Shown: piece by piece, positions 43,609-51,449 of the stretch
Layout: each line of letters begins with the position of its first letter
Position numbering within the stretch: position 1 is the first letter of the stretch
NCBI GenBank assembly: GCA_035315065.1
Contig: DATFYM010000203.1
Coordinates: 62,001 to 126,000, forward strand
Direction: 5' to 3'
DNA: 64,000 nucleotides
DNA from: DATFYM01 sp035315065
GTDB lineage: Bacteria; Acidobacteriota; Terriglobia; UBA7540
Notes under the pieces: model-generated
Told to the model about the DNA's origin: nothing
Databases searched by the model: none
Seen by the model: only the letters and a program-made list of their open reading frames with translations
Program-made: the position numbers and the translations under genes

Positions 43609-44157
43609 TCACTTCCTCTTCGGGCTCGCGATAAAGCCTATCGGCCCTTTTTGTGGCACGGGCGGTGGCTGCGTCAGCTCCCGGAGAATATCGAATACTA
43701 CCTTGAACTGCTTGTCGTATTTCTTCTCCATCGCCTCCAGTTTTGCCGCCAGATCTTTGTGCGTGGCCAGGATGTAGCGCAGGCGCACGAAGGTCCGCAT
43801 GATGGCGATGTTCACCTGTACGGCTCGCCTGCTGTTCAACACGCTCGAAAGCATGGCGACGCCTTGCTCAGTGAACGCATAAGGGAGATACCGGCGGCCG
43901 CCACGGCCACCTGGCTTTGACATTCCAATTTGGAATCTCAAAACGCGAGCCTCTTCCTTGGTGAGTTGAAACATGAAGTCTTGAGGAAATCGGTCAAGAT
44001 TTCGTTTCACAGCCTTATTGAGGTTGAAGGTTTCCACTTGATAAAGCTCAGCCAAGTCACTGTCCAACATAACTTTGTGCTCGCGGATAAGGTATATCCG
44101 CCGCTCAATTACTTCGCGCGGGACAATCTGCTGCTCAGGAGCCCTTCTCGTTGCCAT
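43609..44157 (-). CDS. ORF6N (KilA-N-like) DNA-binding domain protein
   Basis: 182 residues. The N-terminal half is an ORF6N domain: REVIERRIYLIREHKVMLD, DLAELYQVETFNLNKAVKRN, RFPQDFMFQLT, then RRYLPYAFTEQGVAMLSSVL. A basic helical C-terminus follows. The family is common on phages and mobile elements but is also widespread as single chromosomal genes; target unknown. It is divergent from the TrmJ-like gene. Confidence 0.88.
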   Translation of the reverse strand: MATRRAPEQQIVPREVIERRIYLIREHKVMLDSDLAELYQVETFNLNKAVKRNLDRFPQDFMFQLTKEEARVLRFQIGMSKPGGRGGRRYLPYAFTEQGVAMLSSVLNSRRAVQVNIAIMRTFVRLRYILATHKDLAAKLEAMEKKYDKQFKVVFDILRELTQPPPVPQKGPIGFIASPKRK

Positions 44158-44277
44158 GATCTAAGCCTACTGAATATCGATGGTTTGTCAAAATATTTCC
44201 CTATCTCTCTCGCCACTGGTCGCTTTGTTGCTCTTCTGCCTCTTCGCCTCCCATTCACCGCCTGATACAATCTCTTC

Positions 44278-45144
44278 GTGCCAACCGGAAGACTGCACTG
44301 GCGCGTTGTCCTCGTAAGGCCCCGCAACCCCCTGAACATCGGCGCGGCGGCGCGCGCCATGGCCAACTTTGGATTTCGCCAGTTGGTGGTGGTGGAGCCC
44401 TACGAGCCGGTGTGGCAGGAGACGCGGTCCGCGGTGGGGGCCGAGGAAGTGGTTCAGTCGGCGCGTCGGGTGGACCAGGTGCGGGAAGCGGTGGGCGACT
44501 GCACGCTGGTGATCGGTGCCACGGCGGGCTCGGGGCGGAACCTCGATCGCGAACTGATCGCGCTGAACCGTTTGCCGGCGTGGATCGAGTCCCGGTTGGG
44601 GCGAGTTGCGCCGGTCGGCGACGCGTCTGAATCCGAAGGCGGCAAGGCGCGGGTGGAATCGCCGGTCGCTCCGCAGCACGCAGCGGTGCTCTTTGGATCA
44701 GAGAAGACCGGCCTTTCCACCGAAGTGCTGAGTTACTGTCACGCGTTGGTTCGGATCCCCACTTCGGCGGAGTGTCCATCGATGAATCTGGGGCAGGCGG
44801 TGGCCGTGTGCTGCTACGAATTGACGCGCGCCAAGGTGGTCTCCGCCGTGCCGATCTCGGCCACCGTGCACGTTTCCGCGCCTGCCAACGTCCAGTCACT
44901 CGATCACTTGTTCGACCGCGCGGTACGAATTCTCGACCACGTCGGTTATCTCAAGCCCAAAAGCCGCGATGCCACGCTGATCAAGCTGCGGCGCGTCCTT
45001 TTTGATTTGGAACTAACGAATAACGACGTGAAAATCCTGGGCGGAATCCTGGCGCAGATCGAGTGGAAGTTTGCCAACCCCTCAAAAGCAGTCGCTAATG
45101 GCGAGTGGTTAGTGGCTAGAAAGAAAGACGGGAAGGAGGGGTAA
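44278..45144 (+). CDS. tRNA/rRNA 2'-O-methyltransferase, SpoU/TrmJ-like
   Basis: 288 residues from GTG 44278. SPOUT-fold methyltransferase: motif 1 RPRNPLNIGAAARAMANFG, motif 2 LFGSEKTGLS, motif 3 PSMNLGQAVAVCCYEL, which builds the SAM-binding trefoil knot. A C-terminal helical part (LDHVGYLKPKSR) matches TrmJ, which modifies position 32 of tRNAs. The last 20 or so residues (AVANGEWLVARKKDGKEG) come from a repeat and are probably not functional. Confidence 0.87.
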   Translation: MPTGRLHWRVVLVRPRNPLNIGAAARAMANFGFRQLVVVEPYEPVWQETRSAVGAEEVVQSARRVDQVREAVGDCTLVIGATAGSGRNLDRELIALNRLPAWIESRLGRVAPVGDASESEGGKARVESPVAPQHAAVLFGSEKTGLSTEVLSYCHALVRIPTSAECPSMNLGQAVAVCCYELTRAKVVSAVPISATVHVSAPANVQSLDHLFDRAVRILDHVGYLKPKSRDATLIKLRRVLFDLELTNNDVKILGGILAQIEWKFANPSKAVANGEWLVARKKDGKEG

Positions 45145-45238
45145 CAGGTCAAGAGTGAAGTGTGAGGCAGAGTGGGCTTTTTCGGGGGGGGCGGGTCGGA
45201 ATTGTGAATAGTGAATAGTGAATTGTGAATTGATTGTA
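45094..45238. repeat. Short-word repeats (AGTGGTTAGTGGCTAG; GTGAATA)
   Basis: Words cgagtggttagtggctag at the TrmJ end, as in 56606-56745, then tandem gtgaatagtgaatagtgaat at 45203-45235. The arms do not pair with each other, so these may be remnants of two elements. Confidence 0.65.
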
Positions 45239-45488
45239 AAACGCAAAGTGAGGTGTACGATAAAAGTCGGCGTGACCGGGAGCCACGACGAGCCGGGGAA
45301 CTCGCGGAACCCCTCGGCCACAACCGATAAGCGGCAGGTCGGAGAGAAGGGCCCTGCCTGCTGGTCAGCCGCTTCAGTCGCTCTGGCCTCTTGTCAACAA
45401 GTGGATTTCACGATATAAGTTCAGTCGAACGCTGAGCGCGGGCTCAAAGCTCGTCGGACAGCGCGTAATCCAGACCAGGAGGTCCGCC
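45239..45488. other. Intergenic gap, nothing recognised
   Basis: No gene or repeat recognised up to the AGGAGG ribosome site of the AIM24 gene. Confidence 0.4.
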
Positions 45489-46244
45489 ATGCAGAGTCGC
45501 ATCCTCGGCACCACCATGCCGGTACTTGAATTCGCGCTTGACCCCAACGAGTCCGTCATTTCTGAAGCCGGTGAACTTTCTTGGATGACGAGTTCCATCC
45601 AGATGACGACGCACACCCAGTTTGGTGGGGGCGGAGGAATCTTCGGTGTGCTGAAGCGCGTGGCGGGTGGCGGATCGCTGTTCATGACGGAGTACCGGGC
45701 CATCGGCGCCCCGGGAGGGATTTCGTTCGCCACCAAACTGCCGGGGCACATTGTGCCGATCGAAGTTGGCGCGGGACACGAATACATGATTCACCGGCAC
45801 GGATTCTTGTGCGCAACTCCGCAGATTCAGATCAGCGTCGGCTTCCAGCAATCCCTGGGGGCGGGAATTTTCGGCGGCGACGGCTTCCTGCTGCAGCGCG
45901 TCAGCGGAATGGGGACCGCATGGATCGAGCTTTCGGGTGAGTTAATCATGAAGGATCTGCAGCCAGGCGAAACTCTGCGGGTACATCCGGGACACGTCGG
46001 CGCGTTCCAGGCGTGCGTTTCCTTTCAGATCACGACCGTGCCGGGAATCAAGAACATGATCTTCGGCGGTGACGGAATCTTTCTCGCCTCTCTCACCGGG
46101 CCGGGGAGAATCTGGCTGCAAACGCTGCCCATTTCCAAACTGGCGCACAAGCTCATGGAGTACATGCCCACGCAGCACCAGGAAGCAGTGGGGGGAGGCG
46201 TCGTCGGAGGCATCATGGGCTCAATTCTGGATGGAATGAAATGA
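45489..46244 (+). CDS. AIM24 / TIGR00266 family protein
   Basis: 251 residues with an AGGAGG site 7 bases upstream. Beta-helical AIM24 fold: PVLEFALDPNESVISEAGEL, a Gly-rich FGGGGGIFGVLKRVAGGGSL, FATKLPGHIVPIEV, and AGIFGGDGFLLQRVSGMGT. The C-terminus is Gly-rich (GGGVVGGIMGSILDG). The bacterial family has no settled function; the mitochondrial relative affects cristae structure. Confidence 0.9.
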   Translation: MQSRILGTTMPVLEFALDPNESVISEAGELSWMTSSIQMTTHTQFGGGGGIFGVLKRVAGGGSLFMTEYRAIGAPGGISFATKLPGHIVPIEVGAGHEYMIHRHGFLCATPQIQISVGFQQSLGAGIFGGDGFLLQRVSGMGTAWIELSGELIMKDLQPGETLRVHPGHVGAFQACVSFQITTVPGIKNMIFGGDGIFLASLTGPGRIWLQTLPISKLAHKLMEYMPTQHQEAVGGGVVGGIMGSILDGMK

Positions 46245-46300
46245 AGTAGTAAGCGACAAGCGGTGAGCTAATGCGAAGAGCTTCCAGGACAGATGCACAG

Positions 46301-46385
46301 AGAGAAATTGGGAAACGCGGGGGAAAACAAACGACATTTTCATTTGAACTCCGTGCTCTTCTCCGTGTCTCCGTGCCTCTGTGTT
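46301..46385. repeat. Inverted short-word element (CTCCGTGTCTCCGTGCCTCTGTG)
   Basis: Right arm is tandem ctccgtgtctccgtgcctct; left arm is the weaker cacagagagaaattgggaaa. The homologue at 49591-49706 also shares the tail ttcacaccttct. Confidence 0.8.
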
Positions 46386-46436
46386 TAATTTTTCACACCT
46401 TCTGAAGAACGGGCTGTCCTGACAGGGAGGAAATCA

Positions 46437-47153
46437 ATGGCCACCGTCGCGTCCATCATGGCCGACCTAAGAAAGAAGGGCACGGAGAAGACGCGCAAAA
46501 TATATGCGCGCCATGGCATGGCCGTGGACAGTATGTTCGGCGTGAGCGTCGCCGACCTTAAGCTCATCGCCAAGAAAATCAAAGGACAGCAGGCTCTCGC
46601 TTGCGAGCTCTACCAAACGGGGAACCTGGACGCGATGTACCTCGCCGGAATGGTCGCCGACGGCTCTCTAATGACCAAGCAAGAGTTGAATGCCTGGGCC
46701 GAGGGCGCAGCCAATCTGCAGATGATTGCGGAATATACAGTCCCCTGGGTCACGGTTGAGAATCCACACGCCCGCGAACTGGCCATCCAATGGATGAAGT
46801 CCAAGAAGGAGCGCGTGGCATGCTCGGGTTGGTGTACGTATGCCGGACTCGTCGCCACTCAACCGGACGAAGCTCTGGACCTGGCGGAAATCGAGGGCCT
46901 TCTCAACACAGTCGTCAGGGGAATTAGCAGTGCGCGAAACCGCGTCCGCTACACCATGAATGGTTTTGTCATTGCGGTAGGAGGTTACGTGAAGCCATTG
47001 TTGGAACAGGCGAAGGCCGCCGCCCGCCAGATTGGCGCCGTGTCGGTGGACGTGGGCGACACGGCGTGTAAGGTACCGCTTGCCACCGCGTACATCGAAA
47101 AGATCGAGGCCGCCGGCCGCGTAGGCCGGAAGCGAAAAACCATCCGATGCTAA
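46437..47153 (+). CDS. DNA alkylation repair protein (AlkD/HEAT-like)
   Basis: 238 residues, GGGAGG site upstream. Helical HEAT-like repeat protein: RKKGTEKTRKIYARHG, FGVSVADLKLIAKKIKGQQA, MYLAGMVADGSLMTKQELNA, then ERVACSGWCTYAGLVATQPD. Family members (PF08713) recognise or remove alkylated bases; whether this one is a glycosylase or only binds damaged DNA is not clear. It ends in a basic tail (GRVGRKRKTIRC). Confidence 0.88.
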   Translation: MATVASIMADLRKKGTEKTRKIYARHGMAVDSMFGVSVADLKLIAKKIKGQQALACELYQTGNLDAMYLAGMVADGSLMTKQELNAWAEGAANLQMIAEYTVPWVTVENPHARELAIQWMKSKKERVACSGWCTYAGLVATQPDEALDLAEIEGLLNTVVRGISSARNRVRYTMNGFVIAVGGYVKPLLEQAKAAARQIGAVSVDVGDTACKVPLATAYIEKIEAAGRVGRKRKTIRC

Positions 47154-47211
47154 CCCAATAACCCACCGGAGGCTAGCTTGCTAGGCCAAGCACATAAATG
47201 GCAGCAGTTTT

Positions 47212-47511
47212 TTGGATTTTTATCTGTTTCTGTGTGAGTACATGAGCGGCAACAAAGCTGTCGCGTATTCTAACTTAGAACGGATCCTAAACGCGAAACC
47301 CCATCTGGTATCCAGTAGTGGATTCTTGAGTGATGTCATGAATGATAGTCAAGTGCAACACATCATAGCAAAATATTATACCGATGGTGAGATTGATGAG
47401 CTCCATTCTGTCATTCACCGAGAGACGACTGTGAGTGAAAGGTTCTTTGCGCAGGCAAATAAACTTAAAGATTATTATCAGCAAAAGGCAAATTCGACTA
47501 TGGGTAGATAG
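47212..47511 (+). CDS. AT-rich hypothetical protein
   Basis: 99 residues from TTG 47212; ATG 47242 gives 89. Composition is far AT-richer than its surroundings. LERILNAKPHLVSSSGFLSD and ERFFAQANKLKDYYQQKANS suggest a helical protein. No family recognised. Likely acquired; it lies between the AlkD gene and a MITE-like inverted repeat. Confidence 0.45.
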   Translation: MDFYLFLCEYMSGNKAVAYSNLERILNAKPHLVSSSGFLSDVMNDSQVQHIIAKYYTDGEIDELHSVIHRETTVSERFFAQANKLKDYYQQKANSTMGR

Positions 47512-47580
47512 CCGCTTTCAATGCGCTTGTGACTGTAGCCTTCTTTCCCCTTAATGACGAGCTCGTGCAGGCTTAGTCGT

Positions 47581-47687
47581 CCATTTCATAAATTCGCTAA
47601 CGTATTCTTGCTTTGCCATGACCGCCTGTGGTGCAACGACGCCCGGCTGCCTTAACCCAAGAGAGCGTTAGTGAATTTATGAAATGG
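47581..47687. repeat. MITE-like element with 22-base inverted ends
   Basis: Left end 47581-47602 (ccatttcataaattcgctaa) and right end 47666-47687 (ttagtgaatttatgaaatgg) are reverse complements with one or two mismatches, 107 bases in total. Unlike the other hairpins it has no tandem words. No transposase is present. Confidence 0.75.
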
Positions 47688-47923
47688 AGTACTTAGCAAA
47701 GCAGGCAGTGCGGAGGCGGGCCTACTTGGCCCCTCCTCTGCTGCGCTAGATCGGGAAATGACCGCTTGCGGACGCGGGTGCAAGGCCTGTCATGGGCGGC
47801 ATGTCGCGCCGGCGCCGCCACCGATCAGAGTCGCCCGCGTTTGATGGCCATGCGAAAGCCGTTCCGTACACCGGGCCAGATGACGAGGCGCGGAGGAGGC
47901 CGAGTGCGCACCTCCGCGCTTAC

Positions 47924-48256
47924 TCACTCAAGAATGGTCGCGACCTTCGCCAGAACCTCGTCCATGATCGCATCGGGTACGGTTTCCAGCTTCCTGCCGT
48001 GGCGCGCGCCGAGATCCAGCGCGCGGGGCTGGTCGCAGCGGACAACGCCGGTGGTTTTAGTACCGGCGCCGGCGAGAGATACCGCAAATCCGGCGGTCCG
48101 CGCGAAACTCCCGCCGCTGGTGATGGGGAGAACCACGGGCACCTTCGTGACTTGGTTAAAGGCGTCAGGAGAGATGACCAAGACAGGACGCCGGCCCTTT
48201 TGCTCGTGTCCTTCAGCGGGATCAAGGCCCACCACCCAGATTTCGCCTCGCCTCAT
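47924..48256 (-). CDS. mazF: MazF/PemK-family toxin
   Basis: 110 residues: RRGEIWVVGLDPAEGHEQKG, RRPVLVISPDAFNQ, VPVVLPITSG and VVRCDQPRALDLGARHGRKL are the standard MazF/PemK motifs, an mRNA endoribonuclease that cuts at short specific sequences. Its ATG overlaps the MazE stop (ATGA). Intact, so the pair is probably active. Target site cannot be predicted. Confidence 0.93.
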   Translation of the reverse strand: MRRGEIWVVGLDPAEGHEQKGRRPVLVISPDAFNQVTKVPVVLPITSGGSFARTAGFAVSLAGAGTKTTGVVRCDQPRALDLGARHGRKLETVPDAIMDEVLAKVATILE

Positions 48257-48513
48257 CAGATCAACTCCCGGCCCACGGGCTTGTTATCGAGCCATTCCCG
48301 CTCCTCTTTCGTGCGGCGGGCCTTGGGGTCGCACTGGGCGAGCAGTTCGTCCAGGGTGTAGCGGGGCCGTCGTGACGGCTCCACCACCAGCCGGCCGCGT
48401 TCGATGGCAATGCCGACCTTTGCTCCCGGCCGCAAGCCCAGGACGTCGAGCACGGCGCGCGGTACCGCCAGCATCACCGAGCCGCCCACTTTGCGCAGAT
48501 TGGTTGTGTGCAT
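48256..48513 (-). CDS. mazE: MazE/AbrB-family antitoxin
   Basis: 85 residues from ATG 48513, preferred over ATG 48519 because the AAAGGA site is 8 bases from it. The swapped-hairpin fold is visible: TTNLRKVGGSVMLAVPRAVL, LGLRPGAKVGIAIERGRLVV. The C-terminus (YTLDELLAQCDPKARRTKEE) is the toxin-binding tail. It should repress its own promoter. Confidence 0.92.
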   Translation of the reverse strand: MHTTNLRKVGGSVMLAVPRAVLDVLGLRPGAKVGIAIERGRLVVEPSRRPRYTLDELLAQCDPKARRTKEEREWLDNKPVGRELI

Positions 48514-48527
48514 AATCATTCCTTTCG

Positions 48528-48533
48528 ATTATA
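48528..48533 (-). promoter_or_regulatory. Likely -10 box of the mazEF promoter
   Basis: Reverse strand has a perfect TATAAT 14 bases before the AAAGGA-ATG start region; no good -35 box is seen. An acatgt palindrome just upstream could be part of the MazE operator. Confidence 0.45.
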
Positions 48534-48675
48534 CTTCAATATAACATGTTGCATGGGGATTCACAACCCTGGCAGCCTGGCTGCGTCTGCCCTTTCTCTC
48601 CTGTTGGGTGGCGCGGCGGGCAGCTCCGGGGCCGCGGCTGATGATGTCTGGATCATCGGTACTTCCGATTTTAGG

Positions 48676-48930
48676 TCAACCAAACCGAATTACTAATGTC
48701 ATTGCGCAGGTTTTGGTCGGTGGCGAATGATTTCGTTTGACCCATCCGGATTGAGCAGTCGCTGGCGCTCGATTGCCTCGCAAAACAGAACAGATTCCTT
48801 CGCAAAAATCCGCAAACGTGATTTTGTCGTACTCTTCGCCGCTCAAAATAAGCAATGGCGATTGATATTCCTGACCGCTTCGTTCGGTTCCTTTTTGGGT
48901 AAGCTCGGTGATGAAAACCAGCGCTCGCAT
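48676..48930 (-). CDS. Uncertain hypothetical fragment
   Basis: The frame from ATG 48930 reads RALVFITELTQKGTERSGQE, then YQSPLLILSGEEYDKITFAD and FCEGICSVLRGNR. This is protein-like and unlike a random frame, but its C-terminus and any upstream portion look unrelated. Possibly a relic of a longer gene. No family recognised. Confidence 0.3.
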   Translation of the reverse strand: MRALVFITELTQKGTERSGQEYQSPLLILSGEEYDKITFADFCEGICSVLRGNRAPATAQSGWVKRNHSPPTKTCAMTLVIRFG

Positions 48931-49000
48931 GTGCCGGGCGTCGCCGTCCGAAAGTCGCGACTTCGATTCAAGAGACCCCTCATCCGCTTCGTACCTCGGC

Positions 49001-49024
49001 ACCTTCTCCCCTGGGAGAAGGTTG
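49001..49024. terminator. Hairpin (ACCTTCTCCCCTGGGAGAAGGT)
   Basis: Compact palindrome ccttctcccctgggagaagg. No T tract, so it may be one of the dispersed palindromes instead of a true terminator. Confidence 0.4.
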
Positions 49025-49089
49025 GAAATCAAGCCGCCCTCCCCCAGGGAAGCCGCGAAAAAACTGGTTCCGGCTGTGACTAAGCACGA

Positions 49090-49296
49090 CTAGGGGCGCC
49101 CGGCGCTGTGGATGACTTGAACCCTACCGACCTTGCCGCCCTGCAGCCTCACTTTGATCCCGCGCGGGTGAAACGCGGACTTCGTGAGAAGGTCCTGGAC
49201 GATGCCTCGGGTTTGTTTCCCGGTGGGTTGGTCCTCTTTGAGGACAACTGAAACGTCTGCTCCACGCGTTACATCACTTCGGTTCCGTCCATCCAT
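49090..49296 (-). CDS. ywbE: YwbE-family protein
   Basis: 68 residues from ATG 49296 (AAGGGGGTG site). The sequence RNRSDVTRGADVSVVLKEDQ, PTGKQTRGIVQDLLTKSAFH and PRGIKVRLQGGKVGRVQVIH is the conserved YwbE (DUF2196) pattern. Small, probably single-domain beta protein; function unknown across the family. Confidence 0.9.
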   Translation of the reverse strand: MDGRNRSDVTRGADVSVVLKEDQPTGKQTRGIVQDLLTKSAFHPRGIKVRLQGGKVGRVQVIHSAGRP

Positions 49297-49590
49297 GAGA
49301 TGCACCCCCTTCACAGGCTCGCCAAAAGGGCCACAGAACTCATAAATCCGCGCCATTGCGCTGAAGTTGCGCTAGCTTGTGCCATACGGCAGGAGGGGAG
49401 ATTGCTGATCGTCTTCAGGGGTCATCCTCTCCGGTTTGTTCTTTGCGAACAAGCACTAACGCGCAACGTGCTTGTCGAGATTGAAACACACTCGTAGGGC
49501 AAAATCCACCGCGAAGTCCAGATCCCGATAAGTCGCCTTGTCGTCAACCAGGCGCCACTTGGTCGCATTACGGCCTACCCCGAAGGAGCT
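49297..49590. other. Intergenic gap, nothing recognised
   Basis: No supported gene or repeat. Confidence 0.35.
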
Positions 49591-49706
49591 TCGAGACGCA
49601 GAGGCACGGAGAAAAACGGGAAACGTCCGTGAAACAAAACCGCATCTTCATGTTCTTCTCATTCTCTTCTCTGTGTCTCTGCGCCTCTGTGTTTGATTTC
49701 TTTACA
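49591..49706. repeat. Inverted short-word element (GAGGCACGGAG / CTCTGTGTCTCTGCGCC)
   Basis: Left arm gagacgcagaggcacggaga, right arm tctctgtgtctctgcgcctc. Homologous to 46301-46385. Confidence 0.87.
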
Positions 49707-49965
49707 CCTTCTTGGCGAGAGGTGGCGCGAAGTGCCGGGTGGAGGGCAAGCCGGATGTGGCCATATTTCTTGGGCCGAGGACTTATAAACCGGCAGGACG
49801 CTAACCTTGGCATTACTAATGTCACCTTAAATATTCTTCTTGACAATGCGAGCCTCTGGGCGTAGCATATCTCTTAGGCTAGCTCCGGCCGAATGTGCTC
49901 TCGTTCAAGGAGAGAGCTTTCCGGCGGCAAGGTATCGGAACGGAGCGGCCCAGGAGGCTTATTGC
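49707..49965. other. Leader of the STPEGK protein
   Basis: Open frame continues upstream but lacks codon-like content; a weak promoter-like TTGACA at about 49841 (tcttgacaatgcgagcc). True start taken at 49966. Confidence 0.35.
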
Positions 49966-51219
49966 ATGTCGTTAGTGGAACGTGAATCGACGCCCGCCCG
50001 CGTAGCGGCCAGCCAGGCCAACGGCAAGAAATCGAATGGACCCAGCACTCCGGAAGGCAAGGCGCGCGTTTCCCTCAACGCGCTGAAGACCGGCGCTTAC
50101 GCCAAGAGCGATCGGGCTCGACGCGAAGTGATGCTGAGAAGGGGCGAGAACCCGGACGATTTCGAGCAGTTGCACCAGGAGTTGACCGAGGACTGGCGGC
50201 CCGGGCACGTCACCGAGGCCATGTTGGTGAAAACCATCGCCGAGAAGAGCTTCGATGTGGCCCAATTACAGGCTGCACGAATGGAGAGACAGTTGAACTC
50301 CTTGCGGACTGCCGAAGTCCAGGCGGAGCGGCAGCGACTTCTCACGCGCCGCTGGCTGCCCGGTATGCCCAACGTTCCGAAGGGGGAACAGCCGCCTCTT
50401 TGGCTGGCCAAGGACTCTCCGTCCAAATTCCACACCATCTTCCAGATTCTGGACGACCTCCAGAAATGGTACGACAATCGGGTAACTCCCGACACCTTCG
50501 GGCGGGACATGCACACTCTTTACGGCGAGTATCACAGCCGGGCCGGCGAGAGGATCCGAACCCTGTTTATCGAGATGTACGAAGACGACCAGGACGCGGC
50601 GGCGAAGGCCGAGGTGGAACTGCCCAAGTGGATCGCCCAGGAACGGCGCGACGTGGAGCGGGAACGCGACCTCTACCGGCAGGAGTGGGAGCTCAAGGCC
50701 AACGCCGGCCCGAACCTGGTCGAGGAGGAGGTGGCGAAGAAGGAAGCCGCGCTGGAAAAGCAGATCCGCGAGCAAACGCGGCTCTTGCTTCAGTTGAAGA
50801 AGACGCGGCCGCAATGGGACGCTCCGTCGTCTGGGCCGTCCGAGGAACAGAAAACAGGGAACAGGGAACCGGGAATAGGGGACAGGGAAAACTCGCACAG
50901 GGCGCCGCAGTCTGAGACGCAGGAAACAGCTTCCGAGGCGGCATCGTCCAGCCAATCTCCCGTCCCAACCGAACGCGGCGCAGTCGACGGCGCGCCGCCA
51001 GCGAAACCAATAGGGTCTCCATCCGTCGGCCCTTCGTTTGGCTCTTCGGGTGGCTCATCTTTTGGGTCATCTTCTGGCTTATCGGGCGGCGGCTCCACTA
51101 CGCGGGAGGCCAAAAGCGTCGCGGAGGGCACGGCAATGGAGCAAAAAACGACCGTTGACGACGAGGTTGCAGAAAAAAATGAAAAAATGGGTGAATCAAA
51201 CCTGACAAGTGCCGCGTAA
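49966..51219 (+). CDS. Hypothetical protein with STPEGK motif
   Basis: 417 residues from ATG 49966, supported by AGGAGG 9-14 bases upstream. The N-terminus (ASQANGKKSNGPSTPEGKAR, VSLNALKTGAYAK) is a motif shared by many uncharacterised proteins in soil bacteria (pattern N..STGP.TPEGKA.SS.NAL.HG). A long charged helical region follows (ERRDVERERDLYRQEWELKA, KEAALEKQIREQTRLLLQLK). The C-terminal third is low complexity: a cagggaacagggaacc-type repeat is read as EQKTGNREPGIGDREN, then Ser/Gly-rich. Function unknown. Confidence 0.7.
   Translation: MSLVERESTPARVAASQANGKKSNGPSTPEGKARVSLNALKTGAYAKSDRARREVMLRRGENPDDFEQLHQELTEDWRPGHVTEAMLVKTIAEKSFDVAQLQAARMERQLNSLRTAEVQAERQRLLTRRWLPGMPNVPKGEQPPLWLAKDSPSKFHTIFQILDDLQKWYDNRVTPDTFGRDMHTLYGEYHSRAGERIRTLFIEMYEDDQDAAAKAEVELPKWIAQERRDVERERDLYRQEWELKANAGPNLVEEEVAKKEAALEKQIREQTRLLLQLKKTRPQWDAPSSGPSEEQKTGNREPGIGDRENSHRAPQSETQETASEAASSSQSPVPTERGAVDGAPPAKPIGSPSVGPSFGSSGGSSFGSSSGLSGGGSTTREAKSVAEGTAMEQKTTVDDEVAEKNEKMGESNLTSAA
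50846..50892. repeat. Tandem AACAGGG repeat inside coding sequence
   Basis: Tandem aacagggaaccgggaatagg words inside the STPEGK gene, in frame. Same words as 54534-54625 and 58940-58990. Confidence 0.8.
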
Positions 51220-51237
51220 TCAACAACATGACCCCAA

Positions 51238-51360
51238 AAACAAACCTAGAACAAACCTTGTAAGTCCTTTAGAATCGAGCCGCCTCGAAAAACAAACCTA
51301 GAACAAACCTTGTAAGTCCTTTGTTTTGGAAAGCTCAAAAAACAAACCTAGAACAAACCT
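51238..51360 (+). repeat. Three-copy direct repeat (CAAACCTAGAACAAACCT)
   Basis: Identical 18-mers at 51241-51258, 51293-51310 and 51343-51360 (spacings 52 and 50). The first two are followed by tgtaagtccttt. Directly after the STPEGK gene. Confidence 0.9.
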
Positions 51361-51449
51361 GAGATTGACGCGTCCCTCGGACACGATCTTTTCCTGGGAC
51401 GAATTGTGATAGAATTTGCCGTTTTCTGCTGTGGCGGCAATAGGACACT

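Noticed and set aside
47581..47687. Integron attC site
   Set aside because: The inverted ends lack the RYYYAAC/GTTRRRY core pair, and no integrase or cassette array is present.
47766..48515. Plus-strand frames over 47.8-48.5 kb
   Set aside because: Antisense to mazEF, whose motifs are clear on the minus strand.
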